The notes beneath the pieces are model-generated. The model had not been told where the DNA came from, ran no database searches, and saw only the letters and a list, made by a program, of their open reading frames with translations. From Chloroflexota bacterium (GTDB lineage Bacteria > Chloroflexota > Ktedonobacteria > Ktedonobacterales > Ktedonobacteraceae), in contig VBJK01000151.1 of assembly GCA_005879655.1 (NCBI GenBank), positions 1-33,201 on the forward strand: a stretch of DNA of 33,201 nt. Direction: 5' to 3'. Positions 1-11,200 of the stretch are shown in pieces. The position numbers and the translations under genes are program-made. Numbering within the stretch: the stretch's first letter is position 1; each line of letters begins with the position of its first letter.

Positions 1-1038
1 GTTTTCCAAGCTTGCTACAAGTCGCTCAATCCAGATGGCAGACTTGTTATCGTTTTTGCCCATAAGCACCCCGATGCCTGGGAAACACTCGTATCTGCCC
101 TCATCCGTGCAGGGTTTGTCGTTGATGGGAGCTGGCCTATCCAAACAGAGATGGGCAATCGGACTCGTGCTCTCTCTTCCGCTGCACTTGCATCCTCGAT
201 CTGGCTGGTCTGTAAGAAGCGTCCAGAGAATGCTCGACCAGGGTGGGATAATCTGGTGCTTGAGGAGATGCAGAAGAATATCATTCAATGCCTGCGGGAC
301 TTCTGGGATGCAGGTATTCGCGGCCCTGACTTCGTATGGGCGGCCACGGGTCCAGCATTGGAGGCGTACAGTAAACACCCTGTTGTGAGAAAGGCGAATG
401 AACAGGGCAAGACGCTGAGTGTGACGGAGTTCCTGGGGCATGTGCGGCGTATGGTGGCAGATTTTGTCGTTGGGCGAGTGCTCACACAGAATGGTGGAAC
501 CGAGACGGTGAGTGGGCTAGATGATGTAACTACCTACTATCTTCTCCATCGCTATAACTTTGGCCTGGAGAGTACACCTATAGGACCATGTATCCTTTAT
601 GCCGTCTCCTGCAATCTCTCGGACTCTCTGCTGCTCGGCAAGTGTGATCTGCTCGTGCGTACTGGTGGACAGAGCAAAGATGAGGACGAAGATGAGGACG
701 ATGAGGAAGGGAAGGAAGAGGGCACCAGCAGCACCGTCAAGTTGAAGCCCTGGTTACAGCGCAAGCAGGCAGGTCTGGAAGCAGCCGGGTTAAGCAGTCC
801 GCTTATCGATAAAGTCCATCGGCTCATGCATCTGTGGCGTGCCGGAGAAGAACTCAAAGTCGATGAATACCTCGATATGCACGGGTTAGGCTATAACACA
901 CTCTTCGGGCAACTGTTACAGGCACTCATCGAATTAGCACCCGCTCAGAGTGAGGAACGGTCCTTACTGGAGAGTATCAGTAATCATGTAGCAGAGCGCA
1001 GTGGCAGACTTGCCAACCGCTTCCTTTGGACTGAGTAG
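1..1038 (+). CDS. Predicted adenine-specific DNA methylase, COG1743/DUF1156 type (C-terminal part)
   Basis: The frame is open from base 1 to a TAG at 1036-1038, so the gene begins left of the window; 345 codons are visible. The first visible residues (VFQACYKSLNPDGRLVIVFA, then HKHPDAWETLV and an ALIRAGF stretch) read like the end of a Rossmann-fold methyltransferase core, with the strand after the catalytic region. The segment GNRTRALSSAALASSIWLVC is typical of large Zn-ribbon adenine methylases of COG1743. The catalytic N-terminal half is not visible. An acidic run of Asp/Glu lies at 680-717. The next gene starts 18 bp downstream, so the two are probably cotranscribed. COG1743 and COG1483 genes are known as neighbours in prokaryotic defence islands, so a role in DNA modification is inferred. 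Family assignment is by recalled similarity only. Confidence 0.72.
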   Translation, partial: VFQACYKSLNPDGRLVIVFAHKHPDAWETLVSALIRAGFVVDGSWPIQTEMGNRTRALSSAALASSIWLVCKKRPENARPGWDNLVLEEMQKNIIQCLRDFWDAGIRGPDFVWAATGPALEAYSKHPVVRKANEQGKTLSVTEFLGHVRRMVADFVVGRVLTQNGGTETVSGLDDVTTYYLLHRYNFGLESTPIGPCILYAVSCNLSDSLLLGKCDLLVRTGGQSKDEDEDEDDEEGKEEGTSSTVKLKPWLQRKQAGLEAAGLSSPLIDKVHRLMHLWRAGEELKVDEYLDMHGLGYNTLFGQLLQALIELAPAQSEERSLLESISNHVAERSGRLANRFLWTE

Positions 1039-1056
1039 AGAAGAGGAGAAGAAATC

Positions 1057-4000
1057 GTGAAACTAACCCCATGGCATGAAGTCGTGCAACTTCGCAGCGA
1101 TCTGAAAACGGGCGAGCTTTCCCTCTCGCTCTTTGCGGCTGACCTCTATGACGTGATGATGGACAAGGCACGCCAGGTCTACCAGGACCCCTCACAATTT
1201 TTTAGCCTGACCTATCCCACCTTTAACCTGCGTGAGTTAGCCAAGGATGTGGTCTTACGCCTGGCAGGCAAGAACGATAAAGCCATTCGCCAGCTAGAAC
1301 TCACCTATGGTGGTGGCAAGACCCATACACTCATTACCCTCTATCACCTGACGAACAATCCACGCTCCCTTCCCACTGATCTTCCCGCCGTGCAAGAATT
1401 TATGCAACATATCGGGCAAATGCCGCCCCAGGCCCGTGTAGCTGTGCTTGCCTTCGATAAGCTCGACGCGGAAAAGGGCATGCAAGTCCGTGGGCCTGAT
1501 GGCGAAACCCGCTGGCTGAAGCACCCTTGGAGTGTTCTGGCCTTTCAATTAGCAGGACGGGAGGGATTACGTATCCTCAATGCGCGTGATGAGGAGCTTG
1601 AGCGAGAAAGTGCCCCGGCGGAGCCTCTACTGGTTGACCTCCTCTCAGTTCCCATCAGAGAAGGTCTGGCCCCGCTCATCCTCATTGACGAAGTGCTGAT
1701 GTATGCCCGCGAAAAAGTGGGGCTTGACGCGCTCTGGCGCAGCAAACTGACCAACTTTTTCCAGTATCTCACCCAGGCCGCCACCAAGGTTAGTACCTGT
1801 GCGATTGTTGCCTCGCTGCTGGCCACCGACCCGATGAAAAGTGACACGTTGGGAAAGGAGATCACTCAGGAAATCTCTGCCATCTTGCGGCGTGAAAAAG
1901 AAGAGTCAGTGCAGCCTGTGCTCAAGGAGGATGTTGCGGAAGTATTGCGCCGCCGCTTTTTTGAGCCAGAGAGCATTCGCGACCGCAACATGTTTCGTAA
2001 GCACGTTACCTCTGTTGTCCAGGGCATCGCCGAGCTTGACGAGCAAACAAAAAAGGATATGAAAGGGGCGGAAAGCCATTTCCTGGAAAGCTACCCATTT
2101 CATCCCGATCTTACCGCAGTGTTGTACTCCAAGTGGACGCAGTTAGAGAGTTTTCAGCGTACACGTGGTATTTTGCGTACCTTCGCCCTTGCCCTGCGCG
2201 ATGCGGAAAAATGGGATCGCAGTCCACTGGTGGCAACTAATGTGTTTCTGGGTGAGCCAGGGAAAAATGCTTTATCCGAGTCGGCACGAGAACTGACCAA
2301 TGTGGCGGAAATGGAGGAGTACGAAGGGAAGCGACAAAGTTGGGCAAGCATCCTTGAGGGAGAGCTTGCCAAAGCACGCGCTATCCAGGCTGAAGTACGT
2401 GCCTTGCGCTACCGAGAGATTGAGCAGGCCGTCTTTGCAACGTTCCTGCACTCTCAACCCGTTGGGCAGAAGGCGCAGACTCGCGAGTTGCTGGTCTTGC
2501 TTGGGTCTAGCAGGCCAGACAAAATTGAGTTGGAGAAGGCATTGCGGCAATGGACAGAGGTCTCCTGGTTTCTCGACGAAGGTGCGTTCCAGGATGCCGA
2601 AACAGGACAGATTCAGTATAAGGGACTTCCAGGCTACTGGCGTTTAGGCTCACGTCCAAACCTCAAACAGATGCACCACGATGCCTGTACTCGCGTCTTA
2701 CCAGGCGTAGTCGAGGACAAGCTCATCGAGGCCATCCGCAAGTGCAGTAGTCTGACGGCTGGTGCCTCTGGGTCTGGAGTGCGTGTCCACCCCCTCCCGG
2801 AAAACCCCAGCTATGTTGAGGATGAAGGAGATTTCCATTACGTCATTTTGGGACCAAAGGGGGCATCACGCCCTGGAAGTCCAAGCAGCGAAGCTCGCCG
2901 CTTCCTGACCGAAAAGAGCGGACCAGATGCCCCCCGCGTCTACCGAAACGCGGTGGTCTTAGCGGTTCCCTCCGTCGAAGGTCTAGAGGCAGCACGCAAC
3001 GCGATTCGCAACCACGAGGGCTGGCTACAGGTTGAGAGCCAGCTCAAGGGACAGGATATCGACAATAATCGCAGGCAATTGCTTGAGTTAGAGAAGAAGG
3101 ATACACAGGCGCGTGCAGCCGAACTGGTCAAGCAGGCATATACGATTGTCGTCACCATCTCCGACAAAAACGACGTTCACGCCTTCAAGGTTGTCCTGCG
3201 AGATAATACACCCCTCTTCAATGTGATTAAAGCTGATGTTCAATCTCGTATCCTTGAAGGGGCCGTGACAGCTGAAGCACTTTTACCAGGTGGCCCCTAC
3301 AATCTGTGGCACGAAGGGGAGACCGAATATCGGGTCAACGATATGGAGAAAGCCTTTGCCCAGTTCTATCGCTTACCAAAGATGCTCAACCGCAAAGCCA
3401 TCGTCGAAACTCTGCTCAATGGTTGCCGCAATGGATTATTCGTTCTACGCTCGACGCGTGCAGACCATTCGTTCAAAACGTTCTGGTATGACGCACCGGA
3501 TCTCGCCAGCATCAAAGATCTGAACCTAGTAGTTGTGCTCTCAGAAGAAGCCGAACTTACGTCCATCCCTTCACGGCTCCTTAGCCCAGGTGCCTTGCCA
3601 GAACTCTGGCATGGCCCGCAGCTGTCATTACAAGATGTGTACAGCTACTTCTCTGGCAGCACACGCGTTCGAGGAGAGTACGAGGGAGAGAGCAATGCAA
3701 TTCCCAGAGCTGCGCGAGAAGTCGTGAACGAAGCTATTCGGGCAGCAGTCAAAGAGAAAAGGCTCTGGTTCCTGTCTGGACGAGCCAGCCTGCTTGCAGA
3801 AGATGTACCTGTTGATCTGCTCACCGACGAAGCGACGTTGCAGGCACCACCCCCACCGCTGTCGGCCAAAGATGTCATCCCAGACAATCTGCCAGAGGCA
3901 TGGAAGGGGAGAAGAGAGACAACGGCACAAGAGATTGCCGAGGCGCTCTCAGTGAAAATCGGAAAAACATTACCCTGGCTGATCGTGCGCGACGCCCTCA

Positions 4001-4407
4001 CTGCGGCCTTTAATGCGCGTTTCGTGGAACGTGCAGGAGGCGGATGGCCCTGCGATTATGCTGGAGCTGGCATGGTACGGGTCTACCAGCGCAGCGAACA
4101 AGCATCACAAGGGCCAAAACCGCCAGCAGCAGGATCGACTCCAGTGGCCGCCGTCTATGAATCTAAACCTCCTATCTCCATAGTGCCAGGTGTTCTTGTT
4201 GCTGAGGCGACGCTGAGTGTGGGGGAGATACAAGATTTAAACGATCAGGTCGCGGCTTTGATGAAAGCGAGTGTTGATGTTTTTGGGTCGGAACCTAGAT
4301 TCTCGCTTCGTATAGAGGTTAGGCCAAAGACACAGCCAACGAAGGAGCAGATTGCGAAGTTTAATCAACTGTTGGAAGAGGTTTCTGCTGCGTTGAAGCT
4401 TCAGTAG
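1057..4407 (+). CDS. AAA+ ATPase of the COG1483/DUF499 family
   Basis: This is a 1116-residue protein with a GTG start at 1057 preceded by a purine-rich AGAGGAGAAG ribosome site. A Walker A loop (LTYGGGKTHTL) lies at about residues 84-94. A Walker B strand (LILIDEVLMY) lies at about 206-215. The N-terminus (PWHEVVQLRSDLKTGELSLSLFA) is characteristic of DUF499 proteins, and the length fits the family. The remainder is a large non-catalytic region with a Pro/Ala-rich linker near residue 1020 before a short C-terminal domain. It directly follows the COG1743-type methylase. Such ATPases accompany methylases in defence loci, where they probably power a modification or restriction complex, though the mechanism is not established for this pair. 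I see no frameshift. Confidence 0.8.
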   Translation: MKLTPWHEVVQLRSDLKTGELSLSLFAADLYDVMMDKARQVYQDPSQFFSLTYPTFNLRELAKDVVLRLAGKNDKAIRQLELTYGGGKTHTLITLYHLTNNPRSLPTDLPAVQEFMQHIGQMPPQARVAVLAFDKLDAEKGMQVRGPDGETRWLKHPWSVLAFQLAGREGLRILNARDEELERESAPAEPLLVDLLSVPIREGLAPLILIDEVLMYAREKVGLDALWRSKLTNFFQYLTQAATKVSTCAIVASLLATDPMKSDTLGKEITQEISAILRREKEESVQPVLKEDVAEVLRRRFFEPESIRDRNMFRKHVTSVVQGIAELDEQTKKDMKGAESHFLESYPFHPDLTAVLYSKWTQLESFQRTRGILRTFALALRDAEKWDRSPLVATNVFLGEPGKNALSESARELTNVAEMEEYEGKRQSWASILEGELAKARAIQAEVRALRYREIEQAVFATFLHSQPVGQKAQTRELLVLLGSSRPDKIELEKALRQWTEVSWFLDEGAFQDAETGQIQYKGLPGYWRLGSRPNLKQMHHDACTRVLPGVVEDKLIEAIRKCSSLTAGASGSGVRVHPLPENPSYVEDEGDFHYVILGPKGASRPGSPSSEARRFLTEKSGPDAPRVYRNAVVLAVPSVEGLEAARNAIRNHEGWLQVESQLKGQDIDNNRRQLLELEKKDTQARAAELVKQAYTIVVTISDKNDVHAFKVVLRDNTPLFNVIKADVQSRILEGAVTAEALLPGGPYNLWHEGETEYRVNDMEKAFAQFYRLPKMLNRKAIVETLLNGCRNGLFVLRSTRADHSFKTFWYDAPDLASIKDLNLVVVLSEEAELTSIPSRLLSPGALPELWHGPQLSLQDVYSYFSGSTRVRGEYEGESNAIPRAAREVVNEAIRAAVKEKRLWFLSGRASLLAEDVPVDLLTDEATLQAPPPPLSAKDVIPDNLPEAWKGRRETTAQEIAEALSVKIGKTLPWLIVRDALTAAFNARFVERAGGGWPCDYAGAGMVRVYQRSEQASQGPKPPAAGSTPVAAVYESKPPISIVPGVLVAEATLSVGEIQDLNDQVAALMKASVDVFGSEPRFSLRIEVRPKTQPTKEQIAKFNQLLEEVSAALKLQ

Positions 4408-4504
4408 GAGGTATCAGTGCCTCTTTCCAAACTTGGAGTTTCGTGCTTACGAGATAGCAACTCTTCAAATTGTTCTTGTATCATTGCACGGTGTTTTTTC
4501 CTAA

Positions 4505-5218
4505 TGTTGGCATCATCTCATCTTTAATACTGAGAATGCTGGTGGGAGTGCCTTCTTCGATTACCTGCTCCCCAAAATGATCATTGTCCTCAAACAGGGC
4601 TTTGGACGTTTGATTCGTACAACCGATGATAAAGGAGCAGTGGTGCTGCTGGACAAGCGGCTACGCAGTTCCTTTCAATTGCCTGCCCTCATTCGTCCCG
4701 GCTTGAGGCTTGTGGTTTCGCCATTGATCGCACTGATCCGCGACCAAGTGGAGAAGTTGCGCGAAGTGCCAGGGATGAGCCTTGTTGCAGCACTGGTTTC
4801 CGGGATGGATGCGGCAAGTCAGGAGGACCTGCTCCATCATGCCGCGAACGGACGGCTCAAGCTCCTCTACGTCTCGCCTGAACGGCTGCGTGATCCGCGT
4901 TTCCGTGCGTACTTTGACCAACTCCCCCTTGTCCAATTGGTCGTCGATGAAGCGCATTGTATCTCCACCTGGGGCCATGACTTCCGACCAGACTTCCTGT
5001 TGGTCCATGAAGGGGATGGGAAACATCCGAGTCATTGGCGTCTCACAGGCCAGACGGTTGCAAATACACGCTTACTGAATGAACTCCTGCCCTGCAAGAA
5101 AATAGCTATCGGGATCAGAAAGATCGCATGGCTGGAGAGATATGCTCAAAAGTGCAGATCATGCTATTATCCGACAAATATATATGGCTGCTGGGGAGAA
5201 AGCACCGGAGAAATGTAG
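4505..5218 (+). pseudogene. Chimeric helicase remnant: DinG-type C-terminus joined to a RecQ fragment
   Basis: The frame opens after a TAA at 4502. It first encodes GGSAFFDYLLPK and then KQGFGRLIRT with VVLLDKRL, which is the closing motif VI region of DinG/Rad3-type helicases. Within a few residues it turns into RecQ-like sequence: FQLPALIRPG, LRLVVSPLIALIRDQVEKL, LLYVSPERL and the DEAH box VVDEAHCISTWGHDFRPDF. RecQ normally begins earlier with motif I (GxGKS), which is absent. The homology stops soon after the DEAH box, followed by unrelated residues to a stop at 5218. No intact helicase is possible. It lies 97 bp after the DUF499 gene and may be the decayed third member of that island. An ATG at 4577 exists, but expression of a working protein is unlikely. 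Confidence 0.75.
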
Positions 5219-5247
5219 CAGCGCATTACCTCGCGAAAAATCGTAAT

Positions 5248-8200
5248 TCACTTATATTTTTCCAAATCATGGGATATCAATTCAAGGAGTTGTTTCTGAT
5301 CCTGATTTTCGAGCAAGAACAAGTGATCTCCGGGTAAGGTATGAAAGTTGAATGGACCCTTTGTTAATTCCCGCCAGGCACTCACTTCAGAGGCCATGAC
5401 TTTATCATCCATTTTTCCGTGAAACGCTGTTATAGAGATGTCAAAGATCAATTTATCTACCATATTGTAATCTCTAACCATTTGCAATTCCGCAAGGGTT
5501 GTTGGTAATAAAAGTCGTAGCAATTCCTCGCTTGCACCCGATGTCGAAAAAATCGCATCTGCGCCCAAGGCCGAAGTAATCACCGCAAGAATTTCGTCGA
5601 TTTTTTCCGGCGAGAGAGAGGAAAGATTCTCTTGGTCTGGAATATCATCGTATCCTCTCTCTTTAAACTTTTCTCTGGTTGCTGACAGAAGTGGGTTAGG
5701 CAGAATCGTTGGCGATGAATACGCCCCAACGAAGAGATGTCCAGGTTTATTCTCAATCTCACTCCAAAGCTTATGCGCCAGCCGATAGGCCAGAAAAGCA
5801 CCGATACTATGACCGTAAAATGCATAGGGACGGTCAAGTTGCGGAAGTATGACCTGTTTTAACACATCAGTAGCTCTCCTCACATCAGTAAAGGCCTTTT
5901 CTTTCACGCGGTTTTCTTTTCCGGGAAGCTGAACAGGGCAGACTTCTACATAATCGGGCAGCATGGCTTGCCACCCGCGATACAATGAAGCTCCGCCGCC
6001 CGCCCCGTACGGGAAGCAAAATAATTTTACCCTCGCTTGTGGCTTCGACTTGCGGTGAACAATCCATGAATCAATATCCATCTTATACGCGGGAAGAGGC
6101 GCATCCCTAATCTCACTATTCATTTGAAGCGGTTTTACAGCAAGAAGCGGAATGATTGACTCCGTTAACTCACGAATGCTCAGCCCGGTGATGAATAGCT
6201 CTATTGGCAAGAAGATACCCAGTTCTTCTTCAAGCTTTGTTTTGGCCTCTATGCCTACTATTGAATCCATACCGAGATCCATAAGCGATTCATCTGTGTT
6301 CAACTCATTTACCTCCATCTTCAGGATGGGGGCAAATGCCTCTTGCAAGTAATCATTCAGGCTGTTTCTCCATTGATCCTGGCTTAGACCCCTTAAATAA
6401 CTTATAATTTTTGACTCATTTTTTGGCTCTTTTGTATGTTCAGGCTTTTCCAAATATTTCCTCAAAGCGTCTTCTCGCGCCTTGTTCAGCCCTTTCATTA
6501 CACTACTACGTACCTGCGCTACCCACATGCCGTTCTGATCAAACAGATGAAAACTCCCTTTCAGTTGGCCCTTTATTTGTGGACTGTCTTGCAGTACTAC
6601 ATGACACCACAATACTTGATCTACGGGCTGGTTAATGCAAGCAAAGTCCTCCCATTTCGTCACCATATATCTCGTGTCTTTATCGGTGCTTCTGGATAAA
6701 GCTGCATGAAATAACTGTGCACAGGCATCAAAAACCCCAGGGTGGACTCCCATTTCATATTCAGAGGAGGTTTTCAAGTTATAAGGCAACCTGAGCTGTG
6801 CTAATGCCTCTCCCTTGCGGGACCAAACCTGTTCGAGCCACTGGACACCCTCACCTAAAAAGAGTCCTCTTTCTTGAGCACGGCGATAAAATTCCTCGCC
6901 AGAATACTGATCCGCGCAACGACTGATGATCTCCGATCTCCGGTTTTCTTCGTGCTCCCGCTCCATCGTAGGATACTGCAACAAGAGAATCGTTCCTTGC
7001 GTATGCTTATTCCAGTTCCCGTCTCCTTGATAGCTAAAAAAGGAGAAATTCAACTCACTCCCCTTTTCGGCGGTAAACGTTAATGAGAGAGTTACTGTCC
7101 CGCTGTCAGGGATCATTAATGCCATGAGGAAATCTATCGTTTGAATACGAAATAGCGTTGTCTGATAGAGCTTCTTTACTGCTCGACAGAGTATTTCCAG
7201 ATAATACCCCACATGCAATACTCCATTTACGTCTTTCACATCAGGAACCGCATCCAAATTCAGAGAATACTCGACCTGTTTGGTCTTGATAGGAGAGTTG
7301 ATGATCCTTCCGTCGAGGGGATTACTCGTCTGTATTTCTTCTTTCGTGCTCTCCGTTCTTACTTGGGAAACGAGGCCCTCCGAGGTAGTCTCACACCAAA
7401 AATATTTTCTCTGGAACGGATAGGTTGGCAAAATCACTTTCCGCCTGTTGTAACCTCGCTCAAAGCCCGACCAATCAACGTCTAATCCCAGGCAATACAG
7501 ATTGGCCAACGTGCTCGTTAAGGTTCTCCATGGATCAACCACTGTGACGGATGGGAAGCATTGCGCACCATAATTGGTAAAAAAATCTTCTCGATAGTCT
7601 GAAGCAGCTACTATGCCTGTTTGCAAAAAATATTTATACTCTTGCTGAATAAGGTACTCAATACCTTTTTCCCTGTTCTGCTCTCCGGCAAAAACTTTTT
7701 TCCAATACATACTTGATATAGCCTCTTGTTTTTCAACGGGTCTGCCAGTGCTCCCGGAGATAATCCGCATCTGTGGAGAATTCAGCAGTGGCTTGCCATC
7801 TGCTTGTGCCGTCACTGCCCAATGTTCTAAAAGAGAGCAGAGTGCTGTTTCCATATCCATAATTCCAGCAGCACAGGCAGCAACAAATTCTCCGACTTGG
7901 CTTCCCAGAACCGCATTGGGTCTGATGCCCCATGCTTCCCATAATTTCAACAAGCTAAAGTGTAAGGCAAACGAAAGCAAATCGGCCTGCCATCCGGCAG
8001 CGTCGCGTATTCTCTCTCTTGATCCACTGCTCTCTAATAAGGAAATATTGGCTAACTGCTGGATGCGTTCGTCGCAGAAGCGGAGCGTTTTTTGAAAAAT
8101 TGGCTGTGTTTCAAACAAGATTTGCACCAGTTCTGGATTGATTTTCCCATGTATAAGAAAGGCGAGTTTGGGATGCGTCTGATCTCGGCCTTTTCCTTCG

Positions 8201-11200
8201 ATCACTCCTTCACCTTTATCCCCTCGAAGATATCCAGCTATTGTATTTTTCATTTGCTCCATGCTTTCAGCAATAAAAGCCATTCGGCGAGGAAATTGAG
8301 ATCTCCCGGCGCATGCTGTAAAGCATATATTCTCTAGTTTCTCTTCGCTTGTCTGGTCAAAATACTTCTCGTATCTGGCTACGGCTTGAGATAAAGCCTT
8401 CTCATCCTTTGCTGAAAGGACTAGAATATGTAAGGGCCTCTCGCAAGAAGAATGCCAAGCATCACCTGGGGCGTCTTTGAGTTCTGAGACGATGACATGA
8501 GCATTGGTGCCACTAAACCCAAACGAACTAATCCCCGCAATCCTTGACTTCCCCGTTGTTTCCCAGGAGATCACTTCTTGGGGAACTATCGCAGGAATTC
8601 TTTCCAAACGGATTTTTGGATTGATTTTGTGCAAATGCAAGTTAGGTGGTATTTGCTTGTTCTGCAAACATAAGACAGATTTAATGAGACTTGCCATGCC
8701 AGCCGCTGCTTCCAGATGTCCTATGTTGCTTTTGGCCGAACCAATGTAGAGCGGCTTTTCTCTCTTGTTCTCTTTCCCAAATACTTCCGTCAATGCCTGA
8801 AACTCTATGGGGTCTCCCAAGGCTGTCCCCGTGCCATGAACCTCCAGATACCCAATATCTTCGGGGGAGAGGCTTGCCCCCTCAAGTGTTTTGAGGATCA
8901 ATGCTTTTTGAGCCTTCCCATTTGGCACGGTCAGCCCACTTCCTGGGCCGTCTTGATTCACGCCAGTTCCCTTGATGACTGCTAAAATGGGGTCTTTATC
9001 ACGCAATGCGTCGGAAAGCCTTTTTAATACCACGACTCCACATCCTTCACCACGACCGTATCCATCACCATCTGCATCAAATGTTTTGCACCTTCCGTCC
9101 TTAGCCAGAGCGTGTAACTCACAAAGAGAGAGAAATCCCAAAGGTATCAACAATAAATTGACGCCGCCTGCTAGAGCCAAAGAGGATTCACCTCTCTGTA
9201 AACTTTCACAAGCCAGATGAACAGCGACCAGCGATGATGAACAGGCCGTATCAAGAGAAATTGATGGACCATGGACTCCTAAAATGTAAGAAATTCTGCC
9301 AGAAGCAATGTTGGGCATAGAACCTGTAAGCATATAGGGGTTCACAGCAAGTCCTTCACGATGCAAAAAGGCATATTCGGAACCGATGATCCCGATAAAA
9401 ACGCCGGTCTGCGTCCCTTTGAGCTGGCTCGCTGGAATACCTGCCCGTTCCAGAGCTTCCCAACTCACCTCTAAAAGCAATCTTTGCTGAGGGTCCATTT
9501 CAGCCGCTTCTCGTGGAGATATGCCAAAAAAGCGGGCATCGAAGTCTCCCACATTTTCCTGCAAGAATCCTGCCTCTTTGAGATAGATTTTCCCGGTAGC
9601 GTCGGGATTAGGGTCATAGAAATCCTCAATATGGAATCTGTCCCTAGGAATCTCAATGACTCCGTCGCCACCTTCCGTTAAAAACCTCCAGAATGTTTCG
9701 GCGTCATGGCATCCTCCTGGAAAACGGCACCCCATCCCAATGATGGCAATCGGCTCTCTCTCCTTTTTTTGCTGTTCCAGTTCTGCTTTTAACCTTTTTT
9801 CCTGTCTGGATGCCGGGAGAAGAAGTTGCTTTTCTATCTCTGAACAAGGAATACATTTGACGATGTACTCAGATAACTCTGAGATGTTCGGATAATCAAA
9901 TATGGCTGTATCAGCAACATCAAGTAGAAAGCATTCTTCAAGTGAAACGCGAAACTGTTCGGCCATCACCGATTCCATCCCCATATCAAAGAATCCCTGA
10001 TAAAGTTCCGGCACGTCAGGGGGATTAAAAGCCAGCAATCCAGCCAGTAAATCTTGCAGATACTTTTCAATCATTCCCTGGCGCTCACCTTCGAGTGCCT
10101 GACACAGTTTCATCAGGAAGGGTGAACTTTCAGGCTTCTCTGTTCTTTCATTCTCTTCCTTTCGGGCGGGGACTGTAGGGACAGAGATGGTCCTTGTCCG
10201 CATCCCTACGGGTGGCTCTAACAGCGCTTCTTCAGGCTGGTCGCCAGCCCAATAGCGCTCTTTTGAAAAGGGGTATGTTGGCAAAGGTACTCTCAAACAT
10301 CTCTCATTTTGATACATGCGTTCCCAGTCAATCTCTCTACCGCTTGCCCAAAGTTCCGCTATCTTTTCTCCCATGGCCGGTGAAGATCGAACGGTTTTGA
10401 GACCGTTTTCGGTAACTTCTGCTTTGGACTGTTTTTCTGCTGTCCTATATCCAACGTAGAGACCATTTTTCCCAAAAGCCTCCCTATGGTTGAGAAATAT
10501 CTCCAGTTTCTCAATGATTTCTGCGGCATCTTTCGCCGTAAATGCTAGCCTACACACCATCGAGTCCCGACCTGTTTGCAACGTATAAGCAATATCTTTC
10601 AGCTTTGCCATTTTATGCGGACCCTTCATGTATTTTTCCATGTAGTCTTTCAGGCGTCGAGCATAATCACGTAAATTTTGGTCTTTTTTGGCTGATAGCA
10701 CAATAATTACAGGCTGGTTATCTAATTCAGCTTGAGTACCTTTATCATCCTTCGCTTGATATTCCTCTAGAATTATGTGAGCATTCACCCCTCCTGCCCC
10801 AAACGAACTGATCCCAGCACGTCGCGGGTACACCACCTCTTCCCCATTCACTTGCAATGCGGGCCGTCTCCACTCTTGTAGGCTTTGTTGAACAAAAAAT
10901 GGAGTATTTTCAAAATCAATGTTGGGATTGAGTCTTGTTGTATGTAGCAACGATGGCACAAGCTTCTTGTGCTTCAGTTGAAGCACAACTTTCGTGACCT
11001 GGGAAATCCCGGCGGCAGCCTCCAAATGACCGATATTGGACTTGACTGAGCCGATGGCACAGAACTGTTTATCCGACGTATATTCCTTGAAGGCATCACT
11101 CAGACCCGTTATCTCAATGGGGTCTCCAAGTTTGGTTCCTGTCCCGTGGGCCTCAACATAGCTGATGGTTTGAGGATCGACATGAGCCATCTTCAGCGCT

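Noticed and set aside
672..722. Repetitive GA-rich run resembling a simple repeat
   Set aside because: It encodes an acidic Asp/Glu linker within the methylase frame. Nothing suggests an independent element.
1..5218. A DISARM or BREX system
   Set aside because: No DrmB, PglZ, Lon-like or phospholipase-D gene is visible. Only the methylase-ATPase pair can be supported.
5080..5247. A bidirectional terminator between the helicase remnant and the PKS gene 3 end
   Set aside because: I found no stable GC-rich stem followed by a T run in this stretch.
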